In this document: in pieces, positions 1 through 5,963 of the stretch
Layout: the number at the start of each line of letters is the position of its first letter
Numbering within the stretch: position 1 is the first letter of the stretch
NCBI GenBank assembly: GCA_002293545.1
Contig: DBDL01000021.1
Location: forward strand, 1 to 7,810
Reading direction: 5' to 3'
Origin: Lachnoclostridium sp. UBA933
GTDB lineage: Bacteria; Bacillota; Clostridia; Lachnospirales; Lachnospiraceae
DNA: 7,810 nt
Made by a program: the position numbers and the translations under genes
The notes under the pieces: model-generated
Databases searched by the model: none
What the model was told of the DNA's origin: nothing
Seen by the model: the letters and a program-made list of their open reading frames with translations, nothing else

Positions 1-611
1 TCATATAAAACGGTACCGCTCAAATAAGGCCAGAGCAGATTAAGCAGTGCATTGGACAGATAACAGAAAAGAACAAAAATAATCTTCCTCCGGTATGGTT
101 TGAAATTTCCTAATGTACGAAAGAAGACTGACTTTGTGTTCATACATTTCGGACAAATCTTCCGTTCTTGGTTCGGATATCTTGTATGACAAATCGGACA
201 GTACACATCTTCCGTTTCCCGTTTCGTTTCTTCCGGCGTGATTTCCCTGCCCTCTTTGCACTTCTGAAACAACTTTTCAAACCGCTTGATGTCGCCCATA
301 ACAGTATGCGAAAATAAAGACAACCGCCATTCTTCACCTCTAAACCGGATTTTCAACACCCCTCCGTTATTGACTGGCTCTGTCTTTAAGCTTTCGATAT
401 CGGATATCGGAAATACCCGAATCGGTTTATATACTTCCATACTCGCTTCGGTTACGATTGCTTCGCCGTAGCCGCCTAACTCGAAGTCCTTTGCCGACTC
501 CCTTTCGGCTTCATTGACACTAATTTCATCCTCTGTCAATATCAGCAATCCTCTTTTGTAACGTTCCCCCCAAAGCGCTAAATCTGTGGAAACGGCATAT
601 ATGATATCCAT
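1..611 (-). CDS. ABC exporter with PH-like and zinc-ribbon N-terminus (3' end beyond window)
   Basis: Partial gene: the reading frame is open from ATG at 611 through 203 codons to the window edge, with no stop. Residues about 1-120 are soluble and look like a small beta-rich PH/GRAM-like domain (GLLILTEDEI near 21-30, then GGVLKIRFRGEEWRLSLF at 83-100). This assignment is by pattern only. Residues 138-156 form a zinc ribbon, CPIC (C138, C141) and CPKC (C153, C156). From about 165 comes the typical start of a type IV ABC exporter membrane domain: FKPYRRK, then a first hydrophobic helix, then LWPYLSGTVLY. The remaining helices and the ATPase domain should lie beyond position 1. The start is 5 nt after the kinase stop. 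A purine-rich GGAAAGGTG (632-624) inside the kinase end could serve as ribosome binding site, at rather long spacing. In-frame GTG at 626 and TTG at 644 are alternative starts. Substrate unknown. The ABC call is fairly sure, the PH-like call tentative. Confidence 0.8.
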   Translation of the reverse strand, partial: MDIIYAVSTDLALWGERYKRGLLILTEDEISVNEAERESAKDFELGGYGEAIVTEASMEVYKPIRVFPISDIESLKTEPVNNGGVLKIRFRGEEWRLSLFSHTVMGDIKRFEKLFQKCKEGREITPEETKRETEDVYCPICHTRYPNQERKICPKCMNTKSVFFRTLGNFKPYRRKIIFVLFCYLSNALLNLLWPYLSGTVLY

Positions 612-616
612 GGTTT

Positions 617-2752
617 TCAGCCACACCTTTCCGGATTCAAACAATACTTTCTTATTGTTCCGACTACATCATACATATCAAGCGGTTTTCCGAGGTGTGC
701 ATCCATACCGGCCTCCAGACATTTATCAATATCTTCTTTGAACACATTCGCCGTCATGGCAACAATCGGTATATTGATACCGCGCGCCCGGATTTTTTTG
801 GTTGCTTCCAGCCCGTCCATCTCCGGCATTTGCACATCCATAAAAATCAAAGAATATTTATCCGGATTTTTATCCAATAACGCCAGAACCTCATGCCCGT
901 TTTCGGCACAATCAATCTGTGCTTTCGTTTCTTCCAAAAATACAAGTATGATCTCCTGATTGATTTCCATATCTTCTGCCAAAATAATATGACAGTCACT
1001 GAATTCTCCCGGTTGAATCTCTTTCTCCTCCTGCTTTTTGGGTACCTGTTCCTCCCATTCGGCACATTCTTCGCATTCCGCCTGGAAGCTAAATGTAAAC
1101 TTGGAACCCTTCTCCTGCTTTGACGATACGCTGATACTGCCGCCCATCAATTCCACAATTCGTTTCGATATGACTAATCCGAGTCCTGTACCCCCGAACT
1201 TTCTTGATATTCCGCTGTCACCCTGCTCAAAAGGCTCAAATATCTTCTCCTGTACCTCAGGTGCGATACCGATACCGGTATCAATAATTTCTACCGTAAT
1301 CGTACAGACATTGTCTTCTTTCGATGTCAGATATGTATTCAAGTAGATACTTCCGCCGTTTTGGGTAAACTTTACGGCATTTGACAGGATATTAATCATC
1401 ACCTGCATAAGCCGTTTTTCATCTCCAATCAGTATTTCCGGAATATCCTCGTCTAATTTTACCACGAATTTTTGCTCTTTCTCATTCACACGAAAACTAA
1501 TGACGTCCTCCACACGTTCCAGCATTTTACTAAATGAAAATTTCGACCTCACAATCTCAAACTTGTCGGCATCTACTTTTGACATATCCAAAATATCATT
1601 GATTACCCCAAGCAAATGCTGTGACGCATCTTCAATCTTACAGAAACAATAATCTTTTCGTTCCATCTCCCCCGCATTCTTTCCAATTGTCGTCATTCCG
1701 ACGATCGCATTAATCGGAGTACGTATTTCATGGCTCATGTTTGCCAGAAACGCACTTTTTTGTCTGCTCTCATTATACGATTTGGTCTTTGCCGCATCAA
1801 TGCGTATCAGTATGACAACTAATATCATTGCCAGTACAAATCCTAATAATATAAGTATTGCCGCCATGTTTGACATGTTTTGATAGTATTGCTTCTCCGG
1901 TGATACCATCCCGATAAACCATCCGTTGGATAATTTCCGGAAAAAAGCGACCGATGGTTCCTCCCGAAAACTGATTAGATGTTCTTCGGAAACCTTATTG
2001 CCTTTCTCCAGTTCCTCAATGTATATAGAAACCGGAATCATCGGATCACTCATTTTTTTATTGATAAACTCTTCATTCGGATGCGCCAGCATTAAAAAAT
2101 CCTGACTCACTAACATTCCGTATCCGCCCAGCTTTGAAGTTGTTTTAATAATTTCATCGGCAATATGGTCAATATATACATCCAGACCGACTACCCCCAG
2201 ACGATTGCCTTCATTATCAAAAATACATTCTGCATAAGTAAAAATCGTATCATTGGAAGAATTAATCTCCGGCGGTGTTTCAATCATTTTCCCTTCGTTT
2301 TCAACAGCCAGCCGGTACCATGTCTGCTCTTTGACCCAATGATCTTCCTCTTCCGGCCAATTATCCCCGTGAATAAGCACCGGCTCTTCCGCTTTCCTTT
2401 CAATACGGATAAAAAGCCCCCGAACGCTTGATGAGTCACTTTCCTGTAATATAACATCGGAAACATTAGAGATATATTCCTGTATTTTATCGGTTGAATC
2501 CCCTCTCTGGATCATTTTCTGCAGCGTTTCCGAATAATTTGCCAGTAGATTTTTCGATTTAAAAAGACCGGAATTCACTTGACTCTCCGCAAAATCCAAT
2601 ATTCCTTCCGCATTGCGTACCAAGCTCCCGCGTACAATGGAGCTCATAAAAAAATAGCTCAAAAAAACCATCGTAGTAAATGCAAGAATGGTAAACAAAA
2701 GCTGCATAAAAATGGTTCGGTTTTTTTTCAAGAGCTTCAACAAATGCTTCAT
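617..2752 (-). CDS. Membrane-bound hybrid sensor histidine kinase (dCache-like, HisKA, HATPase, REC)
   Basis: 711 residues. A membrane helix at about 14-36 and another at 296-317 flank an extracytoplasmic sensor of about 255 residues. The sensor has dCache/PDC character: WY at 145-146, and GVVGLDV at 186-192 with D191. No HAMP domain follows; the HisKA H-box begins within about 20 residues (FLANMSHEIRTP, phospho-acceptor H341). The ATPase domain shows the N-box (N454, N458), G1 box DTGIGI (491-496), F-box FEPFEQ (505-510) and G2 box GGTGLGL (520-526). A charged linker (560-585, with CEEC at 560-563) leads to a receiver domain with acidic pocket E593/D594, phospho-acceptor D639 (MDVQMPEMDG), T667 and K689. 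All catalytic residues are present, so it should be active. It ends after REC, with no Hpt or DNA-binding domain, so its output partner is unknown. ATG 2752 has a strong AGGAGA site 11 nt upstream and its own promoter. It is probably cotranscribed with the ABC exporter. Confidence 0.95.
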   Translation of the reverse strand: MKHLLKLLKKNRTIFMQLLFTILAFTTMVFLSYFFMSSIVRGSLVRNAEGILDFAESQVNSGLFKSKNLLANYSETLQKMIQRGDSTDKIQEYISNVSDVILQESDSSSVRGLFIRIERKAEEPVLIHGDNWPEEEDHWVKEQTWYRLAVENEGKMIETPPEINSSNDTIFTYAECIFDNEGNRLGVVGLDVYIDHIADEIIKTTSKLGGYGMLVSQDFLMLAHPNEEFINKKMSDPMIPVSIYIEELEKGNKVSEEHLISFREEPSVAFFRKLSNGWFIGMVSPEKQYYQNMSNMAAILILLGFVLAMILVVILIRIDAAKTKSYNESRQKSAFLANMSHEIRTPINAIVGMTTIGKNAGEMERKDYCFCKIEDASQHLLGVINDILDMSKVDADKFEIVRSKFSFSKMLERVEDVISFRVNEKEQKFVVKLDEDIPEILIGDEKRLMQVMINILSNAVKFTQNGGSIYLNTYLTSKEDNVCTITVEIIDTGIGIAPEVQEKIFEPFEQGDSGISRKFGGTGLGLVISKRIVELMGGSISVSSKQEKGSKFTFSFQAECEECAEWEEQVPKKQEEKEIQPGEFSDCHIILAEDMEINQEIILVFLEETKAQIDCAENGHEVLALLDKNPDKYSLIFMDVQMPEMDGLEATKKIRARGINIPIVAMTANVFKEDIDKCLEAGMDAHLGKPLDMYDVVGTIRKYCLNPERCG

Positions 2753-2763
2753 ATAAATACCGT

Positions 2764-2769
2764 TCTCCT
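2764..2769 (-). promoter_or_regulatory. Ribosome binding site of the hybrid kinase gene
   Basis: AGGAGA on the minus strand, 11 nt before the ATG at 2752. It supports the longest start of the kinase reading frame, which also includes the basic cytoplasmic N-terminus expected before the first membrane helix. Confidence 0.75.
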
Positions 2770-2801
2770 AAATTGATTGATTCTCCAAAGAACTATTTCT
2801 G

Positions 2802-2830
2802 ATTATAGCATATTTCCCTTGTATTCACAA
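2802..2830 (-). promoter_or_regulatory. Sigma-A-type promoter with extended -10, for kinase and ABC exporter
   Basis: On the minus strand, -35 TTGTGA (2830-2825) and -10 TATAAT (2807-2802) are separated by exactly 17 bp. A TGC directly before the -10 gives an extended -10 motif. The predicted transcription start is near 2795, leaving a short leader of about 42 nt. It lies in the gap between glyQS and the kinase, so the kinase unit can be expressed independently of the tRNA synthetase. Seen by motif matching only. Confidence 0.75.
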
Positions 2831-2847
2831 GAATACTTTCGTACCGA

Positions 2848-2889
2848 ATGTTCCCGGATATATTTCTATAGATGTTCCCGGACATGTTT
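2848..2889. repeat. Two 18-bp imperfect direct repeats, 24-bp period
   Basis: Plus-strand copies at 2848-2865 and 2872-2889 match at 16 of 18 positions. The core ATGTTCCCGGA (11 bp) is identical in both, and the copies are separated by 6 bp. They lie upstream of the kinase promoter, centred roughly 60 and 85 bp before the predicted transcription start. This is a position typical of activator sites. They may be binding sites for a regulator, but no known consensus was recognised. Confidence 0.7.
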
Positions 2890-2896
2890 TAACATG
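2883..2896. repeat. Short inverted repeat just after glyQS
   Basis: CATGTT and AACATG are perfect inverted arms around a 2-nt centre, starting 5 nt past the glyQS stop and overlapping the second 18-bp direct repeat. In minus-strand RNA a bulged stem of about 9 pairs can be drawn (GG/CC extending the CATGT/ACATG stem). No U-tract follows, so a rho-independent terminator is not supported. A protein site or a weak 3' hairpin are both possible. Confidence 0.4.
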
Positions 2897-2901
2897 CCTG
2901 G

Positions 2902-4314
2902 CTAATACGTAAATTTCTGACGGAAATACTCCTGTAAATCCGCCGTTTTTATGCGTTCCTGCCCCATTGAATCCCGCTCTCTGACTGTAACCATATCATC
3001 CTCCTGTGATTCAAAATCATATGTCACACAATAAGGTGTTCCGATTTCATCCTGTCTGCGGTACCGCTTCCCGATATTGCCGCGGTCATCATACTCACAA
3101 TGATAGGATTTACTTAGCTCCCTATATATCTTTTCCGCTCCCTCCGTCAATTTCTTCGACAATGGTAGAATACCGATTTTAACGGGTGCAATCTCCGGAT
3201 GAAAATGAAGGACGGTTCTCGTTTCCCCGTCCGGAAGCTGTTCCTCGTCATAAGCATTACATAAAAATGCCAGTGTTACCCTGTCGGCCCCCAATGATGG
3301 CTCAATCACGTAAGGAACATATTTTTCTCTGGTCTGGTCATCAAAATAACTCAAATCTTCTTTTGATGTTTCCTGATGTCTTGTCAGGTCATAATCGGTC
3401 CGGTCCGCAATCCCCCAAAGCTCTCCCCAGCCAAACGGGAACATAAACTCAATATCGGTTGTTGCCTTACTGTAAAAAGACAATTCTTCCGCACTGTGAT
3501 CACGGATACGCATTTCCTTTTCTTTGATTCCCAGATTCAAAAGCCAGTCGATACAAAATTGTTTCCAATAAGCAAACCACTCCAAATCCGTGTCGGGTTC
3601 ACAGAAAAATTCAAGTTCCATCTGCTCAAATTCACGAATACGAAAAATAAAGTTACCCGGCGTAATTTCATTGCGGAAAGATTTTCCGATTTGCCCGATT
3701 CCGAACGGAATCTTTTTACGGGATGTCCTTTGTACATTTTTAAAGTTTACAAAAATACCTTGTGCGGTTTCCGGACGGAGGTAAACCGTATTTTTTGCAT
3801 CCTCGGTCACCCCCTGAAATGTTTTAAACATCAGATTAAACTCACGGATGTCGGTAAAATTCTTTTTTCCGCAGGACGGACAGGTAATCCCCTTTTCTTC
3901 TATGTATTGTTTCATTTCTTCCTTGCTCCATGAATCGACTGGGGCATCTGTTTCTCCGTCTTTTTCCGGCATTTCCGGCTCATGCTCCCGCTTGTATTGT
4001 TCAATCATCTGATCGGCACGAAAACGTTCGTGACACTCCCTGCAGTCCATCAGCGGGTCCGAAAAACCGCCCAGGTGACCGGAAGCCACCCATGTCTGCG
4101 GATTCATAAGAATCGCACAGTCAATCCCGACATTATAAGGATTCTCACGTATAAACTTTTTCCACCATGCATTTTTGATGTTATTTTTTAATTCGACTCC
4201 CAGATTCCCGTAGTCCCATGTATTGGCAAGACCCCCGTATATTTCGGAACCGGGATAGATGAATCCTCTCGCCTTACATAAAGCCACCAATTTGTCCATC
4301 GTTAATTTTTCCAT
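2902..4314 (-). CDS. glyQS: Glycyl-tRNA synthetase, one-chain dimeric (alpha2) type
   Basis: Charges tRNA-Gly with glycine using ATP in the cytoplasm; a class II synthetase. At 470 residues it has the usual length of the bacterial single-chain form, unlike the separate GlyQ and GlyS subunits of Bacillus subtilis. The catalytic core starts near residue 5 ([20 protein letters not shown] at 17-36). Two cysteine pairs, C91/C94 and C145/C148, probably form a zinc site in the insertion. Class II motif 2 spans about 213-237 (FRNEITP, then [14 protein letters not shown]) and motif 3 about 338-350 ([13 protein letters not shown], with the conserved arginine). The C-terminal anticodon-binding domain covers about 375-468 ([15 protein letters not shown], then [19 protein letters not shown]). 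The ATG at 4314 has AAGGAGT (4328-4322) 7 nt upstream. It begins 19 nt after the lipoprotein stop, so the two are probably cotranscribed. No T-box leader is seen. Confidence 0.97.
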   Translation of the reverse strand: MEKLTMDKLVALCKARGFIYPGSEIYGGLANTWDYGNLGVELKNNIKNAWWKKFIRENPYNVGIDCAILMNPQTWVASGHLGGFSDPLMDCRECHERFRADQMIEQYKREHEPEMPEKDGETDAPVDSWSKEEMKQYIEEKGITCPSCGKKNFTDIREFNLMFKTFQGVTEDAKNTVYLRPETAQGIFVNFKNVQRTSRKKIPFGIGQIGKSFRNEITPGNFIFRIREFEQMELEFFCEPDTDLEWFAYWKQFCIDWLLNLGIKEKEMRIRDHSAEELSFYSKATTDIEFMFPFGWGELWGIADRTDYDLTRHQETSKEDLSYFDDQTREKYVPYVIEPSLGADRVTLAFLCNAYDEEQLPDGETRTVLHFHPEIAPVKIGILPLSKKLTEGAEKIYRELSKSYHCEYDDRGNIGKRYRRQDEIGTPYCVTYDFESQEDDMVTVRERDSMGQERIKTADLQEYFRQKFTY

Positions 4315-4333
4315 GTAAAATACTCCTTATTCT

Positions 4334-4924
4334 TTATTTGAAAATCACAACTGTCACATCATCGGCACCGGTTTTTATAATATTATCTTCCAGCACAATA
4401 CCGTTGACATAATAAAAGATTTCTCCTTCAACCATGAGCTGGTAGTCGCCTTTCCAAACGGCGGCATAATAATTCCCCTCCAATGTACTGACTTCCACAG
4501 CGTCTGTTTTATCCGCACTTTCAACCATCTCAGGGATAAGCCCGGCTTGTACGGCTTCCTGTAATTTCCAAAGCTTTACTTCTTCTTTATTGAAATCCGC
4601 ATAGGTTTCTACATTGTCAAATGCCAGCGTCACGTGGATTTTATCATCAATCTCTTTGATATATTCCAAGGTTACGGCATTACTCCTGCCGTCCGCACTA
4701 TGAAATTCGTTGATTTCCTCCGTTATATACGCTTCCAGTTCTTCCGTATCATAGTAATCCTTTGAAAAATCCCAAACGATTCCCTGTTCTACTTTCCCGT
4801 CCTGGTTTAATGCAACCGTACTCTCATTTAATGCCCCGCTGTCAATTGATACGTTCTTGCTGCACGCCGTTAGGAAAAGCGAAATACTTATCAAAAGCGG
4901 AACAACGATTCGTATTTTTCTCAT
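4334..4924 (-). CDS. Uncharacterised membrane lipoprotein
   Basis: 196 residues with a clear lipoprotein signal: basic MRKIR, hydrophobic 6-18, then lipobox LTAC with lipid-acceptor C21. The mature protein (about 176 residues) should be anchored on the outer face of the cytoplasmic membrane. The mature part is acidic and begins with a short low-complexity linker. It carries a pattern I associate from memory with clostridial lipoproteins of unknown role: WDFSKDYYDTEELEAYI (51-67), an Asn/Ser-rich turn, a strand IHVTLAF (96-102) and TYADFN (107-112). A beta-rich C-terminus follows (YYAAVWKGDYQLMVEGEIFY, 152-171). I do not recognise a named family or an enzyme motif. The start is supported by AAGGTGA (4941-4935) 10 nt upstream and a promoter upstream of that. 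It sits between recO and glyQS, where Bacillus has no such gene. No functional link to glycine metabolism or recombination can be seen. Confidence 0.88.
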   Translation of the reverse strand: MRKIRIVVPLLISISLFLTACSKNVSIDSGALNESTVALNQDGKVEQGIVWDFSKDYYDTEELEAYITEEINEFHSADGRSNAVTLEYIKEIDDKIHVTLAFDNVETYADFNKEEVKLWKLQEAVQAGLIPEMVESADKTDAVEVSTLEGNYYAAVWKGDYQLMVEGEIFYYVNGIVLEDNIIKTGADDVTVVIFK

Positions 4925-4969
4925 TATGTTTTCATCACCTTCACTTCTTCTGATTCATGATATCCTCTT

Positions 4970-4998
4970 ATTCTACTATTATTATTGTTAATTTTCAA
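4970..4998 (-). promoter_or_regulatory. Sigma-A-type promoter for lipoprotein and glyQS
   Basis: On the minus strand, -35 TTGAAA (4998-4993) and -10 TAGAAT (4975-4970) have exactly 17 bp between them, in an AT-rich stretch after recO. The predicted start is near 4963, giving a leader of about 39 nt. That is far too short for a T-box or other riboswitch. It would let the lipoprotein and glyQS be transcribed apart from the upstream era–recO cluster. Confidence 0.65.
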
Positions 4999-5053
4999 CT
5001 GCTTTATCTAAAATATCAAAATTTACAGATTCCTTTCTCTGTGAATATAACAT

Positions 5054-5800
5054 TTACAAAAGACCTTTCTCTGCTTCCTCCCATATGCCTATGGAATGAA
5101 ACACCTTATCCACCCGGTTTTTCCAGTAGTTTCCGATGACATTCCGCAATTCCTCCAGTACCTGACCGGATACGGCAAAGGTAAAAAGACTCTTGCATTC
5201 TGTGTTAATAATCTTTTGCAATGTGAAAACAGCCGCTTCGGATATCCGAATATCCTTTGTGTCTTCTCCGCACGATTTACAAAAAACACCTTGCTTCTGT
5301 ATTGAAAAATATGATAATTCCTCTTTTGAACCGCAGCACACACACTGGAATACCCTCGGCATCTCTCCGTTTATGGCAAGCATTTTCAATTCCACTATGT
5401 AACGGATCAGGTGGTTGTCCAAAGACGGTAACCCAAGTGCCCGAAGTGATTGGTATAATAAGATGAGCATTTCCAATCCGTCTATATTTTCTGCGGCAAA
5501 ATAATCCGCTATCTCACAAAAGTAATAGGCATAATATACGCCGTCCAAATCACTGCGAAGCCCGGTAAAATAATTTTGGACCGCGGCGGCGTTGATATGA
5601 AAAGAATGACGTCCCCGGAATACTGCGAATTTACCGAACGTAAACGGCTGTGAACATGCCAAAAGGGGGCTGTCCTGTTTTCTAGCCCCTTTTGCAAATG
5701 CGGAAATCTTCCCATATTCTTTTGTTAAAAGTACAATTCGTTTATCGTATTCGCCAATGGGTGATGACTTTAGTACCATCCCCGTTACGTTTTCCTGCAT
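5054..5800 (-). CDS. recO: DNA repair and recombination protein RecO
   Basis: Mediator of RecA loading in the RecFOR pathway: binds single-stranded DNA and SSB and helps anneal strands. From the start chosen here it has 248 residues, normal for the family. The N-terminal OB-fold covers about 1-80 (GMVLKSSPIGEYDKRIVLLT at 7-26, then KISAFAKGARK at 31-41). A helical region follows, with a zinc site C153/C156 (CVCC) and C174/C177 (CKSC). The reading frame stays open to an ATG at 5824. I chose ATG 5800 because GGAGGAA (5814-5808) lies 7 nt before it. This also gives an N-terminus (six residues, then GMVLK) that lines up with the known Bacillus protein. The extra eight residues MLPRRKQI would include the ribosome binding site. 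It overlaps the end of yqzL by 59 nt, suggesting translational coupling. A short AT-rich gap with a new promoter follows. Confidence 0.95.
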   Translation of the reverse strand: MQENVTGMVLKSSPIGEYDKRIVLLTKEYGKISAFAKGARKQDSPLLACSQPFTFGKFAVFRGRHSFHINAAAVQNYFTGLRSDLDGVYYAYYFCEIADYFAAENIDGLEMLILLYQSLRALGLPSLDNHLIRYIVELKMLAINGEMPRVFQCVCCGSKEELSYFSIQKQGVFCKSCGEDTKDIRISEAAVFTLQKIINTECKSLFTFAVSGQVLEELRNVIGNYWKNRVDKVFHSIGIWEEAEKGLL

Positions 5801-5921
5801 GATCTGCTTCCTCCGCGGCAGCACTATTCAACTGGCTTTCCTCGCTTGTGCAAGCATACTGTAAATAGTCGTTAATCCGCCCTGTTTCGTAAAATAAGTT
5901 CCAGTAATCTGTCCCTTTCAT
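5742..5921 (-). CDS. yqzL: Small YqzL-family protein
   Basis: 59 residues of unknown function. The N-terminal half carries the family signature as I know it from Bacillus YqzL: W7, F10, T13-G14, Y19-L20 and Y22, in DYWNLFYETGRINDYLQY. The place in the genome also fits, since YqzL sits between era and recO in Bacillus. Three ATGs in a row occur at 5927, 5924 and 5921. GGAGG at 5933-5929 leaves a workable 7-nt spacing only for the last, so 5921 is preferred; the longest form would be 61 residues. Bacillus YqzL is about 47 residues. Here residues 41-59 are read from DNA that also encodes the start of RecO in another frame, so the tail is probably an unconserved read-through extension. The gene begins 42 nt after the era stop. 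Confidence 0.8.
   Translation of the reverse strand: MKGTDYWNLFYETGRINDYLQYACTSEESQLNSAAAEEADHAGKRNGDGTKVITHWRIR
5808..5814 (-). promoter_or_regulatory. Ribosome binding site that fixes the recO start
   Basis: GGAGGAA on the minus strand, 7 nt before ATG 5800 and inside the yqzL reading frame. The in-frame ATG at 5824 lies upstream of this site, and no comparable site is seen at a good distance before it. Confidence 0.8.
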
Positions 5922-5927
5922 CATCAT

Positions 5928-5933
5928 CCCTCC
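5928..5933 (-). promoter_or_regulatory. Ribosome binding site of yqzL
   Basis: GGAGGG directly before the triple ATG. Spacing from GGAGG is 1, 4 and 7 nt to the three ATGs, which favours the third (5921). Confidence 0.7.
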
Positions 5934-5937
5934 ATAA

Positions 5938-5950
5938 GGTTAGGATAACC
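5938..5950. repeat. Small perfect hairpin between era and yqzL
   Basis: GGTTA and TAACC are inverted around a 3-nt centre, 4 nt upstream of the yqzL ribosome binding site. No T-tract follows. It may slightly affect yqzL translation or be chance. Confidence 0.3.
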
Positions 5951-5963
5951 GTATCACTGAAAT

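Noticed and set aside
40..337. Two short minus-strand open frames (40-261 and 140-337) at the left edge
   Set aside because: They are out-of-frame shadows of the ABC exporter gene, whose true frame runs from 611 off the window edge and shows clear domain motifs.
1038..1346. 102-codon plus-strand open frame inside the kinase gene
   Set aside because: Antisense to the ATPase domain region of the kinase, with no protein-like features.
2883..2901. Rho-independent terminator after glyQS
   Set aside because: A bulged stem can be drawn from the CATGTT/AACATG inverted repeat, but no U-tract follows; kept only as an inverted repeat.
3376..3933. 185-codon open frame on the plus strand opposite glyQS
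   Set aside because: It lies fully antisense to a well-conserved synthetase, its translation has no recognisable domain or sensible composition, and it has no clear ribosome binding site. It is a shadow of glyQS codon use.
4941..4968. Possible five-codon leader peptide (MNQKK) just before the lipoprotein gene
   Set aside because: Its would-be ribosome binding site (4968-4963) lies at or before the predicted transcription start near 4963, and the peptide has no regulatory codon run.
5018..5042. Hairpin after recO (ACAGA/TCTGT) followed by AAATTTT
   Set aside because: The stem is only 5 pairs with an 8-nt loop, and the T-run is short and displaced by three A, so a rho-independent terminator is not supported.
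5742..5963. Separate promoter for yqzL or recO
   Set aside because: No -35/-10 pair with proper spacing was seen between era and recO; the genes appear to be transcribed from upstream.
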